DNA from: Clostridium peptidivorans
Lineage (GTDB): Bacteria > Bacillota > Clostridia > Clostridiales > Clostridiaceae
Length of the DNA stretch: 64,000 nt
Direction of reading: 5' to 3'
Assembly: GCF_900205925.1 (NCBI RefSeq)
Contig: NZ_OAOD01000009.1
Coordinates: forward strand, 1 to 64,000
Below the pieces are notes generated by a model that had not been told where the DNA came from, searched no databases, and saw nothing but the letters and a program-made list of their open reading frames with translations. The position numbers were made by a program, and so were the translations under genes. This document shows positions 16,408 to 25,350 of this stretch, piece after piece. Each line of letters begins with the position of its first letter. Position 1 is the first letter of the stretch.

Positions 16408-16977
16408 ATGAATAAGGATAGCAGTTTAAGATTAGGTATAATATTATTAGTTATAGCTGCAATATGTGGACTTATACTAGGCGGTGTAAGTGAAGTAACA
16501 AAAGCTCCAATAGCTGTTCAAGCAAAGAAAACTGTTGATGAAGCAAATAAAGCAATACTTCCAGAAGCAACAGATTTTGCTGATAAAGCTGGAGTTACAT
16601 TTACAGGAACAGTTTCAGCTGTAACTGAAGGAAAAGCAGGAGCAGATTTAAAGGGTTATACTATAACAGTAGCACCTAAAGGATATGCAGGTCCTGTAAA
16701 AATGATGGTTGGATTAACTACAGATGGAAAAATATCTGGAATTAAAATAATAGAACATGCAGAAACTCCAGGTCTTGGTGCACTTGCTCCAGAACCAAAG
16801 TTTTCTGGACAATTTACAGGAAAACCAGCAAAAGAATTAACAGTTGTAAAGGCACCACCTTCAGCTGACAATCAAATTGAAGCAATAACTGGTGCTACAA
16901 TAACTTCAAAAGCAGTTACAACAGGAGTTAATGAAGCTATTAAATTCTTTGATGCTAACTTGAAAGGAGGCAAATAA
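16408..16977 (+). CDS. rnfG: Rnf complex subunit G (covalent FMN)
   Basis: A 189-residue protein with one N-terminal membrane anchor (about residues 8-28) and an extracytoplasmic FMN-binding domain. HAETPGLGAL precedes the flavinylation motif TGATIT at 161-166, whose final Thr would carry FMN through a phosphoester. It starts one base after the rnfD stop, with GGGAAGGTG inside the end of rnfD as ribosome site. Confidence 0.96.
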   Translation: MNKDSSLRLGIILLVIAAICGLILGGVSEVTKAPIAVQAKKTVDEANKAILPEATDFADKAGVTFTGTVSAVTEGKAGADLKGYTITVAPKGYAGPVKMMVGLTTDGKISGIKIIEHAETPGLGALAPEPKFSGQFTGKPAKELTVVKAPPSADNQIEAITGATITSKAVTTGVNEAIKFFDANLKGGK

Positions 16978-16979
16978 TA

Positions 16980-17585
16980 ATGAGCATGATAGGCGATAGA
17001 TTATCTAATGGTATAATAAAAGAAAATGCTACTTTCGTTCAAGTGCTTGGTATGTGTCCAACACTTGCAGTTACATCAAGTGCCATGAATGGTTTAGGTA
17101 TGGGACTTTCAGCTACAGTAGTACTTATAGCTTCCAATGTATTTATATCTGCACTTAGAAAAGTAATTCCAGATAAAATACGTATACCATGCTATATAAC
17201 TGTAATTGCAACACTAGTTACAGTGTTACAATTTTTACTTCAAGCATATTTACCAGCATTAAATAAATCCCTAGGTATATTTATACCACTTATAGTTGTT
17301 AACTGTATCATACTTGGTAGAGCAGAGGCATATGCTTCTAAAAATGGAGTAATAGCTTCAGCTTTTGATGGACTTGGCCAGGGACTTGGATTTACTTTAT
17401 CTTTAACTGTACTTGGAATAATAAGAGAATTATTAGGAACAGGAAAGGTATTTAATTTTCAAGTTATGCCAGAAGTTTACCAGCCAGCATTAATAATGAT
17501 ACTTGCTCCAGGTGCATTTATAACACTTGGAATACTTATGGCTATATTAAATAACAGAAAGTTAAAGAAGGCTAAAGCTAACTAA
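16980..17585 (+). CDS. rnfE: Rnf complex subunit E
   Basis: A 201-residue integral membrane protein of the RnfE/NqrD family. It begins with NGIIKENATFVQVLGMCPTL, whose conserved Cys helps bind the membrane 2Fe-2S centre at the RnfA/E interface. About six helices follow, with TVLGIIRELLGTG typical of the family. AAAGGAGG lies within the rnfG end and couples translation. Confidence 0.96.
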   Translation: MSMIGDRLSNGIIKENATFVQVLGMCPTLAVTSSAMNGLGMGLSATVVLIASNVFISALRKVIPDKIRIPCYITVIATLVTVLQFLLQAYLPALNKSLGIFIPLIVVNCIILGRAEAYASKNGVIASAFDGLGQGLGFTLSLTVLGIIRELLGTGKVFNFQVMPEVYQPALIMILAPGAFITLGILMAILNNRKLKKAKAN

Positions 17586-17638
17586 TTTAGCTTTGCCTTC
17601 AGTCCTTAACTTATAAAAAGGAAGGTGTCAGAAGAAAA

Positions 17639-18214
17639 ATGAGTATATTTACTATATTTATAAGTGCACTATTAGTTAATAACTTCGTTTTATCCAGATT
17701 CCTTGGAATATGTCCATTCCTTGGAGTTTCTAAAAAAGTTGAAACAGCAACAGGTATGGGAGCTGCCGTTACTTTCGTTATGGCATTAGCTTCAATGATG
17801 ACTTATTTAGTTGAAACATTTATATTACAACCATTAAATATAGGTTATTTATCAACATTAGCATTTATACTAGTTATAGCATCCTTAGTTCAGTTTGTTG
17901 AAATGGTTATAAAGAAGATGAGTCCAGACCTTTATAAGGCACTTGGAATATACTTACCACTTATAACTACAAACTGTGCAGTTCTTGGGGTTGCAGTTAT
18001 AAATAGTAATGAAAAATACAATCTTATTCAATCAGTTGTAAACTCTGTAGGAGCAGCGCTTGGATTTACATTAGCACTTGTATTACTTGCAGGTATAAGA
18101 GAAAAATTCGAAACAAATGAATATATTCCTGAACCATTAAGAGGCTTACCAATAACTTTAATAACAGCAGGTATAATGGCAATAGCTTTCTTAGGATTCC
18201 AGGGCTTAATCTAA
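17639..18214 (+). CDS. rnfA: Rnf complex subunit A
   Basis: A 191-residue, six-helix protein homologous to RnfE but in inverted topology. [18 protein letters not shown] contains the paired conserved Cys, and [11 protein letters not shown] the second. With RnfE it forms the membrane core through which electrons cross during ion transport. It follows rnfE by 53 bp; GGAAGGTG lies upstream of the ATG. Confidence 0.97.
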   Translation: MSIFTIFISALLVNNFVLSRFLGICPFLGVSKKVETATGMGAAVTFVMALASMMTYLVETFILQPLNIGYLSTLAFILVIASLVQFVEMVIKKMSPDLYKALGIYLPLITTNCAVLGVAVINSNEKYNLIQSVVNSVGAALGFTLALVLLAGIREKFETNEYIPEPLRGLPITLITAGIMAIAFLGFQGLI

Positions 18215-18229
18215 TTAGGAGGTGTTAGC

Positions 18230-19060
18230 ATGGAAATGAATAGCTTATTATTCCCTGTTATAAGCTTAGGGGGATTAGGTATAGTATTTGGACTTCTTTT
18301 AGGATATGCTTCAAAGAAGTTTGCTGTAGAAGTTGACGAAAGAGTACCACTAGTTAGAGAAGCTTTACCAGGAGCTAACTGTGGTGGTTGTGGATTTGCA
18401 GGCTGCGATGCTTATGCAGATGCAGTTGTTAATGAAGGAGCAGCACCAAACAAGTGTCCAGTTGGTGGAGCAGCATGTTCAGCTAAAATTGCTGAAATAA
18501 TGGGAGTAACAGTTGACTCTTCAGAACCAAAGAAGGCATATGTAAAATGCCAAGGTACTTGTGGAAAAGCAAAGGAAAAATATGAATACTATGGTGCAAC
18601 TAGTTGTATAGATGCAGCTAATACTCCAGGTGGCGGTTCAAAGTCTTGCACATACGGATGTCTTGGACTTGGAAGCTGTGTAGGAGTTTGTATGTTTGAT
18701 GCTATCCATGTAGTAGATGGAATAGCTGTAGTAGATGAAGAAGCATGTACTGCTTGTGGTGCTTGTATAAATATTTGCCCAAAGAGTGTTATAGAATTAG
18801 CACCTATGTCCAAAAAAGTACGTATTGCATGTAACTCTCACGACAAGGGATTAGAAGTTAAAAATGTATGTTCTACTGGATGTATTTCTTGTGGACTATG
18901 TGTAAGAAACTGCCCAAGTGAGGCTATAACAATGGTTAATAACTTACCAGTTATAGATTATGACAAGTGTACTCAGTGTGCAGTATGTGTGGCAAAATGC
19001 CCAACAAAAGCTATTGCAAACTTAAATGAAAAGTTAGAAACAAAAGCAGCAAATGCTTAA
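18230..19060 (+). CDS. rnfB: Rnf complex subunit B (polyferredoxin)
   Basis: A 276-residue protein with an N-terminal membrane helix (about residues 7-26), the RnfB-specific cluster motif CGGCGFAGCDAYA, and several ferredoxin-type motifs in the C-terminal part (CTACGACINICP, CISCGLCVRNCP, CTQCAVCVAKCP and an incomplete earlier set). It is the entry point for electrons from reduced ferredoxin. Last gene of the operon, followed by a perfect terminator. Confidence 0.97.
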   Translation: MEMNSLLFPVISLGGLGIVFGLLLGYASKKFAVEVDERVPLVREALPGANCGGCGFAGCDAYADAVVNEGAAPNKCPVGGAACSAKIAEIMGVTVDSSEPKKAYVKCQGTCGKAKEKYEYYGATSCIDAANTPGGGSKSCTYGCLGLGSCVGVCMFDAIHVVDGIAVVDEEACTACGACINICPKSVIELAPMSKKVRIACNSHDKGLEVKNVCSTGCISCGLCVRNCPSEAITMVNNLPVIDYDKCTQCAVCVAKCPTKAIANLNEKLETKAANA

Positions 19061-19063
19061 TAC

Positions 19064-19098
19064 AAAAAGCATGTAGTTTATAAACTACATGCTTTTTT
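19064..19098 (+). terminator. rnf operon terminator
   Basis: A 17-bp perfect inverted repeat (AAAAAGCATGTAGTTTA and its complement) that ends in a T-run. Confidence 0.9.
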
Positions 19099-19122
19099 AT
19101 ATACTCTGTATAATTTTATTAT

Positions 19123-19159
19123 AAAAGAAATATCTTAAATTCATTAAGATATTTCTTTT
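19123..19159 (-). terminator. Terminator of the apbE operon
   Basis: AAAAGAAATATCTTAA and TTAAGATATTTCTTTT form a 16-bp perfect stem spanning the stop codon of the Gx transporter gene. It faces the rnf terminator. Confidence 0.7.
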
Positions 19160-19656
19160 AAGAATGGTATCTTTTCTAAATGCTTTGATAAAAAATTAGT
19201 AACAAGTCCTATAAAATATCCAGCTGCTATAGCTGAAATCATAAGTATAGGGAGATAGAAGTATACTTTAAAGTCCTGCACAACAAGCGATGCCACAAAA
19301 AGCTGCCCTATGTTATGAAATATTGCTCCAACTATACTTATACTCCAAAGACTAAAACTTTCTTTAAATTTTGTATAAAGTATTATCATTATAACGTTGC
19401 TAAGTATTCCACCAGAAATACTATATAAAAAGGAGGACATATTTCCTCCTAAAAAAGTTCCAAGTAAGGTTCTTAAGAACATTATAATCAGTGCTTCTTT
19501 AGGACCCATTATAATTAAGGCTAAAAGTGAAATTGCATTGGCAAGTCCAAGTTTTATACCTGGAAGTATTACCGGAATTTGTGCTTCTATCACATATATT
19601 ACAAGAGCAATGCTTGTAAGAAGACTTAAAAGAACCATTCTTTTTGTCTTTTTCAT
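19144..19656 (-). CDS. Gx transporter family protein (ECF-like membrane protein)
   Basis: A 170-residue integral membrane protein with five to six helices, of the family often annotated as heptaprenyl diphosphate synthase component I or Gx transporter. The segment PVILPGIKLGLANAISLLALIIMG with repeated small residues and LRTLLGTFLGGNMSSFLYSISGG are characteristic. In clostridia this gene sits with a NusG-II protein and ApbE near rnf, as here. A role in flavin or quinone precursor handling is sometimes suggested but not shown. It is the last gene of the apbE operon. Confidence 0.85.
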   Translation of the reverse strand: MKKTKRMVLLSLLTSIALVIYVIEAQIPVILPGIKLGLANAISLLALIIMGPKEALIIMFLRTLLGTFLGGNMSSFLYSISGGILSNVIMIILYTKFKESFSLWSISIVGAIFHNIGQLFVASLVVQDFKVYFYLPILMISAIAAGYFIGLVTNFLSKHLEKIPFLKEIS

Positions 19657-19674
19657 TCAATCACCTCAAGACTC

Positions 19675-20073
19675 TTAATATGAAGCTCCATCTATATCAC
19701 TTGGAGTTTTACTCATAGTTTTTTCGCCTTCAATACTTACTATAACCTTGTTTGGAAGGCAGACAATTGACTGCCCAGCATCAGAAATCCATCCTGTTTT
19801 TATGCAAACTTTATCAGGACAGTCTGCATCTATTATACTAATTTTATTGTTTTCTACAACTATAGTATTAAAATGATCCCCACTTTTAATGTCAAATTTT
19901 TCAGTGCCTTTTAACTTTGATAGGTTTATAGTTTTAACAACTTTTCCGTTCTCTTTAATCACAGCTATTTTATCTTTGTCTTTAAAGGCTAATTTATACG
20001 CATAGGTTCCAATACTTGCAATTAGTAAAACTGCTATTACTATAACGAATAATATCTTATCACCTTTCTTCAT
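19675..20073 (-). CDS. NusG domain II-containing secreted/membrane-anchored protein
   Basis: A 132-residue protein with an N-terminal membrane anchor (about residues 5-24) and an extracytoplasmic NusG domain II. The DCPDKVCIKTGWIS and QSIVCLPNKVIV segments carry three Cys and are diagnostic. The ATG at 20073 follows GAGGAG and overlaps the apbE end by 14 bp; an upstream frame to 20088 lacks a ribosome site. The function is unknown, but the conserved link with rnf and apbE suggests a part in assembling or protecting the flavinylated subunits. Confidence 0.88.
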   Translation of the reverse strand: MKKGDKILFVIVIAVLLIASIGTYAYKLAFKDKDKIAVIKENGKVVKTINLSKLKGTEKFDIKSGDHFNTIVVENNKISIIDADCPDKVCIKTGWISDAGQSIVCLPNKVIVSIEGEKTMSKTPSDIDGASY

Positions 20074-21094
20074 ACTTATACTCCTCATTTGTTATTTTAA
20101 AATGATCCTTTAATCCAGAGGTATAATATACTTTTTTATCAGCTGTTACAAATACTGCCTCTACACCATCTAAAGATTCTATAAGCTTCATTCCTTTATC
20201 TACGCCAAGTACAAAGGTGCTAGTGGATAGAGCATCCCCATCAACGGATTTATCAGAAATAATAGTAGTGGCTATTATTCCACTTTCAGATGGATAACCT
20301 GTTTTAGTGTCTAAAATATGATGATATCTCTTACCATCCTTAATGAAAAATCTTTCATAATTCCCTGAACTCACTACAGATTTACTGCCAACTTTAGCTA
20401 TAGCAAAGTATTCTCCTCTTTCCTTTAAAGGATCTTGCACACCAATATTCCAAAGAGATCCATCCAATTTTGAACCAACAGTTAATACATTACCACCTAA
20501 ATTAATAAAAGCTGTTTTTACGTTGTTTTTTTCTAAAATATCTTTTACTAAATCAGCAGTATATCCTTTAGCAATTCCACCTAAATCTATAGCTTGATTA
20601 GGATATTTAAGCTTAACTTCCTTAGTATCTTCTTTAATTAACACGTCTTTATAATTTACAAGCTTTAGTTTTTCCTTTATATCGCTATCACTCGGAAGGT
20701 TAGCTCTATCTGTGCCAATTCCCCAAAGGCTGCTTAAAGGACCTATTGTTATATCAAAGGCACCATTAGAAAGTTTACTGTATTCAAGGGACTTTTGTAT
20801 TACATTAAAGGTATCATCACTAACTTTTACATAAGCTTTACCTGCATTTTTATTTATAAGAGAAACTTCGCTTGTAGGTTTAGTTACAGACATTTTATCA
20901 TCAACTTCGGATATCTTTTTCATAGCTTCCTCTGTTGCCTTTTCTGCATTTTTACCATAGGCTTTAATTTCTACAACTGTTCCTAGAAGATAATTCTGCT
21001 TAACTACTTCCTTATTTGATTCATTGCTACAAGAACTAAGTATAAAAGTTAAAGAAAAAGCTGCAATTATACTTGCTAGTATTTTTTTCTTCAT
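20060..21094 (-). CDS. apbE: FAD:protein FMN transferase
   Basis: A 344-residue ApbE lipoprotein. A signal peptide ends in the lipobox ILSSC (Cys at about residue 22). The FAD-binding body has GGIAKGYTADLV, INLGGNVLTVG and the C-terminal metal-binding DGDALSTSTFVLG. It transfers FMN from FAD to Thr residues of RnfG and RnfD on the outer face of the membrane, and is convergent with the rnf operon. It heads the apbE, NusG-II, Gx transporter operon. Confidence 0.95.
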   Translation of the reverse strand: MKKKILASIIAAFSLTFILSSCSNESNKEVVKQNYLLGTVVEIKAYGKNAEKATEEAMKKISEVDDKMSVTKPTSEVSLINKNAGKAYVKVSDDTFNVIQKSLEYSKLSNGAFDITIGPLSSLWGIGTDRANLPSDSDIKEKLKLVNYKDVLIKEDTKEVKLKYPNQAIDLGGIAKGYTADLVKDILEKNNVKTAFINLGGNVLTVGSKLDGSLWNIGVQDPLKERGEYFAIAKVGSKSVVSSGNYERFFIKDGKRYHHILDTKTGYPSESGIIATTIISDKSVDGDALSTSTFVLGVDKGMKLIESLDGVEAVFVTADKKVYYTSGLKDHFKITNEEYKYEER

Positions 21095-21284
21095 GCTATC
21101 CCACCTTTGTTACGTTTATTGTCAAAAATAAAAACATATTAATTATAACATAAATATACTTATATTTGTATGAATTATAGTATATTATGGGGATTAGTTA
21201 ACTCATTTATATTAAAAGGGTAGATTTTTATATAGGGTAAGATATATAATAAAAATGTTAATCTTTTAAGAAGGAGTGGATTTT

Positions 21285-21944
21285 ATGAAAAGTCAAAGCA
21301 ATTATCATACCATAAAAAAGTTTCAACAAATTGTCCAAGAAGAATATAACACAAATATAAATGAAGAAAATTATATTGAAGTAATTTTAAAGGAAGTAGA
21401 AAAAAACACTTCATTATATAATTATTTTAAACAGTACATAGATAACAATAAGGATAATCTTAATGTTTTATGGGCGCTAGAAATGCTTTTATTTATAAGA
21501 GCCTCTGAAAAGAAGGACGTAGAAGAAGTAGAAAATTACAGTAAGAGATTAAAAATATATGCTGATAACTATTATATAGAATATGTATTAGCAGATATGA
21601 GCTTAAGATACTATGGAAACTTGTTTGAAAGTAAAGAAAAGTTTCTAAAGGCACTTGCATTAAAAGAAAATGACCCAATGACGCATTATAACTTAGGATA
21701 CATATATAATCTTTTAGGGATGTTTGATAAGTCCTTAGAAAATTATCAAAAATCAAGTTTCTTTAGTGATGACGCACCTAATGGAGAAGAGTTAAAAGTA
21801 AAAGCTCTTTACAATATGGCTAAGCATTATCTTATAGTGAAAAATGATGATGAAAAGGCAGAGATTGTATTAAATGAAGTGCTAGAAATCAATCCATATT
21901 ATAATAATGCAAGATATATGCTAGATAGCTTGAAAGGAGAATAA
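21285..21944 (+). CDS. TPR-repeat protein
   Basis: A 219-residue soluble helical protein. The second half carries tetratricopeptide-like repeats, for example KFLKALALKENDPMTHYNLG and YNLLGMFDKSLENYQKSS, then a further copy ending in EVLEINPYYNNARYML. TPRs mediate protein contacts; no partner can be named. The ATG at 21285 follows AAGGAG and is preferred to the GTG at 21276. It is separated by only 4 bp from the next gene, with which it forms an operon. Confidence 0.75.
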   Translation: MKSQSNYHTIKKFQQIVQEEYNTNINEENYIEVILKEVEKNTSLYNYFKQYIDNNKDNLNVLWALEMLLFIRASEKKDVEEVENYSKRLKIYADNYYIEYVLADMSLRYYGNLFESKEKFLKALALKENDPMTHYNLGYIYNLLGMFDKSLENYQKSSFFSDDAPNGEELKVKALYNMAKHYLIVKNDDEKAEIVLNEVLEINPYYNNARYMLDSLKGE

Positions 21945-21948
21945 TATT

Positions 21949-22632
21949 ATGGAAAATAACAATGCTCATGATATATGGTTGCCAGATCAATTAACAGCAG
22001 TAAAACTATTTTTAACACAAATAGAATGTTCATTAAATGAAAAATTTGAAGCTTTAGATGGAAAAACATTATATGAATATACCATTATAAATAAAGATGC
22101 ATCAGGAATATTAAAAGTATTACCTGAGCTTGAAAAATCACCAATATATGATGAATATAAAAAAATGCTTCCATTACATAAGACAGAATTTATATATCAA
22201 TCTGTTTACAAGAAAACAGGAGGAGTACTTAATTTATTTTATGGAGAAACAAAAGAATCCATGGATAATGACTTAAAGAACTTAACAAATAAAGAAGGCA
22301 ATAGAAAGGAAGCTATAGCTAAGTGGGGAGATACTCCTTCAGAGCTTTATAGTGCGCTTACTCCAAAGCTTGTATGGGCAGGTGGAGGAAAGATTGAAAA
22401 AGAGCTTTTATTTGACTTTGGTAAAAAGCTTACAGAAGCAGTAGGAAAAGAAACCTTTCATACTCAAGGAGCAGCTGTTATAAGAGCCATAGAATTTTTA
22501 AGAGTATGGCAGTTATCTTATAATGACATATGTGAGGATACTCCAATGAATTCTATTATAAAGGAAAGACAGGAAATATATAATGCAAAAGTTAAGCTTT
22601 TAAATGAAATGGGAATAGAGCACGACTTTTAA
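21949..22632 (+). CDS. Hypothetical cytoplasmic protein, 227 aa
   Basis: I do not recognise the family. The sequence has no signal or membrane segment. It has a conserved-looking core (KWGDTPSELYSALTPKLVWAGGG, GKETFHTQGAAVIRAIEFLR) and a charged C-terminus. It starts 4 bp after the TPR gene, with GGAGAATA as ribosome site, so the two proteins may act together. The 64-bp double-hairpin repeat follows directly. Confidence 0.65.
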   Translation: MENNNAHDIWLPDQLTAVKLFLTQIECSLNEKFEALDGKTLYEYTIINKDASGILKVLPELEKSPIYDEYKKMLPLHKTEFIYQSVYKKTGGVLNLFYGETKESMDNDLKNLTNKEGNRKEAIAKWGDTPSELYSALTPKLVWAGGGKIEKELLFDFGKKLTEAVGKETFHTQGAAVIRAIEFLRVWQLSYNDICEDTPMNSIIKERQEIYNAKVKLLNEMGIEHDF

Positions 22633-22636
22633 AAAT

Positions 22637-22700
22637 GAAACATCTCAATAAATTGAGATGTACTGATTTATAACGAAATTATAAATTTCTATAAATCATG
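22637..22700 (+). repeat. 64-bp double-hairpin repeat, copy 2
   Basis: Differs from the complement of 10599-10662 at about five of 64 positions and has the same two hairpins. It lies right between the 227-aa gene and the ribosome site of the NUDIX gene, so it is transcribed within or between operons. Confidence 0.8.
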
Positions 22701-22717
22701 TAAGGAGTGGATTAATC

Positions 22718-23221
22718 ATGGATAAATTAATATATGATGGATGGTTAAAACTTTATAAAAGGGAAGTTAAAGATAGGGAATATGAAATAGTTAAAAATCA
22801 TGATGCAGTTTCAGCTATAGTATTGAACGAAGAAAATGAAATACTTTTAGTAAGACAATTTAGACCTGCAGTAATGAAAGAAACCTATGAAATTCCAGCG
22901 GGGGTTCTAGATATAGAAGGGGAAGAGGTAGAGGATTGCCTTATAAGAGAGCTTCAAGAAGAAACGGCGCTAAATGTAGAAAAGGCTGACATTAAGAAAA
23001 TAGTTTCCTATAAACCTATACTAGGATTTAGCGCAAGTACTATGAATATGTTTTTAGTTAATATAAATAAAAGTGATTTTGATACAAATAAAATACAAGA
23101 TGAAGATGTACTAGAAGGTACATGGGTAAGTCTTAAAAAATTTGAGAGTATGGTTGTAAACGAAGAAATAATAGATGATAAAACCATAATGGCGTATTTT
23201 TATTTAAAGTCGCTTAACTAG
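22718..23221 (+). CDS. NUDIX hydrolase, ADP-ribose pyrophosphatase-like
   Basis: A 167-residue NUDIX protein. The box runs GVLDIEGEEVEDCL then RELQEETAL (about residues 66-89), giving the GX5EX7REUXEE pattern with Ala in place of the last-but-one Gly. RQFRPAVMKETYEIPAG just before it is typical of ADP-ribose/ADP-sugar pyrophosphatases. It would cleave ADP-ribose to AMP and ribose 5-phosphate with Mg2+. AAGGAGTGG lies upstream. A HAD phosphatase follows 16 bp later. Confidence 0.9.
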   Translation: MDKLIYDGWLKLYKREVKDREYEIVKNHDAVSAIVLNEENEILLVRQFRPAVMKETYEIPAGVLDIEGEEVEDCLIRELQEETALNVEKADIKKIVSYKPILGFSASTMNMFLVNINKSDFDTNKIQDEDVLEGTWVSLKKFESMVVNEEIIDDKTIMAYFYLKSLN

Positions 23222-23237
23222 ATAATAGGAGGAAGAA

Positions 23238-23876
23238 ATGACAAAAGCAATACTTTTTGACTTGGATGGAACTCTTATAGATACCAATGATTTAATATTA
23301 AAGTCTTTTAGACATGTTTTTGATACTTATTTAGGGCATCTAAATATAGAAGATGAAGAAATAGTTAAAACCTTTGGAGAGCCTTTGATGGGAGTAATGG
23401 AAAGATATGACAAAGATAGAGCTAAATTATTATTTGATACATACATAGAATATAATGAAGCAATTCATGATGAGCTAACAAAGGAAATAAAGGGAGTACA
23501 AGAAGGTTTAAGCTCTTTAAAAGAAAAGGGATTTAAGCTTGCAATAGTCACTTCCAAAAGAAGAGCTATAGCTTTAAGAGGACTTAAGTTATTTAATTTG
23601 GATAGGTTTATGGATGTGGTTATAACTCCAGAGGACACAATAAAACATAAGCCAGAAGGAGAGCCAGTTTTAAAGGCTTGTGAAATGCTAGATGTGTCTC
23701 CTAAAGAAGCCTTAATGGTAGGGGATAGCCACAATGATATTCTTTGTGGTAAGAATGCTGGAGCCTTAACATGTCTTGTGAAATATACAGCTCTTTCTGT
23801 AGATGAAATACTAGCTCATAACCCTGATTATGTGATAGATTCCATTGAGGAAATAGTAGAATTGGTTAATATTTAA
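23238..23876 (+). CDS. HAD family hydrolase, PpaX/phosphoglycolate phosphatase-like
   Basis: A 212-residue HAD phosphatase. Motif I FDLDGTLIDT (residues 7-16) holds the nucleophile Asp, motif II is VTSKRR, and motifs III/IV are KHKPEGEP and MVGDSHNDILCG. The helical cap between motif I and II fits the pyrophosphatase PpaX or phosphoglycolate phosphatase type. PpaX in Bacillus hydrolyses pyrophosphate made by HPr phosphorylase, but here it is not linked to hprK. AGGAGGAAG precedes the ATG. Confidence 0.9.
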   Translation: MTKAILFDLDGTLIDTNDLILKSFRHVFDTYLGHLNIEDEEIVKTFGEPLMGVMERYDKDRAKLLFDTYIEYNEAIHDELTKEIKGVQEGLSSLKEKGFKLAIVTSKRRAIALRGLKLFNLDRFMDVVITPEDTIKHKPEGEPVLKACEMLDVSPKEALMVGDSHNDILCGKNAGALTCLVKYTALSVDEILAHNPDYVIDSIEEIVELVNI

Positions 23877-23880
23877 GGGG

Positions 23881-24100
23881 TTAATGTTGAAACGATAGTA
23901 TGGGATTTGCATTTAGGAAATCGTTCATTTCGCTAAAAACGGCTAATATTTATAAATTTAAAATACCTAAGCCTTCTAAACTCGCTGTGCTCAGACAGTA
24001 GAAGGCTCTTAACGGTATTTTAAATTTATAAATAAAGCCGTTTTAAAGCTCATTCAATGATTTCTACAATGCAAATCCCATACTATTTGTTCAACATTAA
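23881..24100 (+). repeat. Long-hairpin intergenic element, copy 2 (complete)
   Basis: The element is bounded by perfect 11-bp terminal inverted repeats TTAATGTTGAA (23881-23891) and TTCAACATTAA (24090-24100). Inside, outer arms GTATGGGATTTGCATT and AATGCAAATCCCATAC pair, then AAAACGGCT with AGCCGTTTT, ATTTATAAATTTAAAATACC with its complement, and the inner AGCCTTCT/AGAAGGCT stem. It matches copy 1 in reverse orientation. The middle stems differ in sequence between copies but still pair. No open frame is seen. It begins 4 bp after the HAD hydrolase stop codon. Confidence 0.88.
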
Positions 24101-24184
24101 AAATATTACTGAAACCTACTTTATGTATATGTGGAATTATACAAAATTCAGAAAGTTATAAAGACTATTATAATACCCAGAAGG

Positions 24185-24236
24185 AATCCTATGATTTATA
24201 TGGAATATATAAATTATAGGATTTATTTTTATGAAA
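24185..24236 (+). terminator. Hairpin with T-rich tail upstream of the 122-aa gene
   Basis: AATCCTAT/ATAGGATT plus inner AT pairs form a stem (24185-24223) followed by TATTTTTAT. It could terminate read-through before the next gene. Confidence 0.5.
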
Positions 24237-24252
24237 ACTTATGGGGGAATAA

Positions 24253-24621
24253 ATGATTAATAATAAAAAAGTTAGGAAACAGTTGATAGGGGAAAATCTA
24301 ACTATTTGGTTGTTAGCTTTACTTACATATTATGGGCTCATGGAACACAATAATTTCATAACTATTATTTTTTTGATCTTATTTGTTGCTGTATCAGTAG
24401 TTTTCAATGTCCTAGGTAAAAAGGGTATATTGGCTAATATATATATACGACATAATGATTCTAATGATAAATTTATTCAAGTTTGCAGTGTAATAGTTCT
24501 ACAGATTTTTGCCCTTTATGCTAGAGATACAGGAACTGGAAAGGGAATTTTTTATTTTACGTTTTTTGCATTATCTATTACGGACATGATTAGGCAATAT
24601 AAAAAACTTGGCTCTATTTAA
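24253..24621 (+). CDS. Hypothetical four-TM membrane protein, 122 aa
   Basis: I do not recognise the family. After a basic N-terminus (NNKKVRKQLIGENL) there are about four hydrophobic helices (about 15-30, 35-55, 72-90 and 95-112) and a short basic tail (RQYKKLGS). GGGGGAA precedes the ATG. A strong hairpin follows. Convergent with an XRE-type regulator that also carries membrane helices; any functional link is speculative. Confidence 0.6.
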   Translation: MINNKKVRKQLIGENLTIWLLALLTYYGLMEHNNFITIIFLILFVAVSVVFNVLGKKGILANIYIRHNDSNDKFIQVCSVIVLQIFALYARDTGTGKGIFYFTFFALSITDMIRQYKKLGSI

Positions 24622-24646
24622 ATCAATGTTGATATATGAGCATAAT

Positions 24647-24676
24647 AAAAGTGGACAAATCAAGTTGTCCACTTTA
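24647..24676 (+). terminator. Terminator between convergent genes
   Basis: AAAGTGGACAA and TTGTCCACTTT form an 11-bp perfect stem around ATCAAG. Confidence 0.65.
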
Positions 24677-24744
24677 CTATTTAGTTCGACTAATTTTAAA
24701 ATTGTTCCCGTAAAGTTAATCTGCTGCTCTACAAATTGGAATTT

Positions 24745-25350
24745 CTAAACCAGTAACAATTTGATATACTGAATTAATCTAAATAAAAAATACATTCCTA
24801 TAGTGACAACTAGTGTAATCAATCCTGAACAAATTACTAAGAACGCTTTTTGATATGGGCGTTTTCCAACCTCACAACTCTTTTCAATTTGATCAAGTTT
24901 TTTTCCCTCGGTAAAAGCTATGATTTCTCTGTATGATTGAATGTCATGAGTTTTCTTTTGCTTTTCAAGGCATATTGCATAATACATTGTAATGCCAAAT
25001 AGCACTAACCAGATTGCAATTCCAATAAAATTTAAGTAAAGAAATAGTGGAACGGCCAATACTACTGTTGTCATAAGTAGTACAGTAAAAACCGTGCCGT
25101 CACGGTTAAACCTTTTGATATCCTCTGTTTTAATTTCTTCTTTCATTTTCTCCAAATCTCCTTTAACTAGAATATCAAGAGAAACACCAAAGAGAGTGCT
25201 TAATAGTACCAGGCTATTTATATCAGGATAGTTCTTACCGTTTTCCCAGTTTGAAATTGTCTGCCGTGTTACAAATACTTTTTCAGCCAAATCCTCCTGC
25301 GATAATTTTGAATCGAGTCTATATTTTTTTATTTGTTTGCTAATGTCCAC
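24745..25350 (-). CDS. XRE-family regulator with C-terminal membrane helices
   Basis: A 201-residue protein. Residues 1-62 form a helix-turn-helix domain of the Xre/Cro type (RLDSKLSQEDLAEKVFVTR, then QTISNWENGKNYPDINSLV). The C-terminal half has three hydrophobic segments (about 87-105, 110-127 and 170-195), so this is a membrane-tethered regulator of a kind common in Firmicutes. The start is preceded by AGGAGGAA. The upstream region has repeated TTTTACAT/ATGTAAAA inverted sites that could be its operators. Confidence 0.85.
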   Translation of the reverse strand: MDISKQIKKYRLDSKLSQEDLAEKVFVTRQTISNWENGKNYPDINSLVLLSTLFGVSLDILVKGDLEKMKEEIKTEDIKRFNRDGTVFTVLLMTTVVLAVPLFLYLNFIGIAIWLVLFGITMYYAICLEKQKKTHDIQSYREIIAFTEGKKLDQIEKSCEVGKRPYQKAFLVICSGLITLVVTIGMYFLFRLIQYIKLLLV

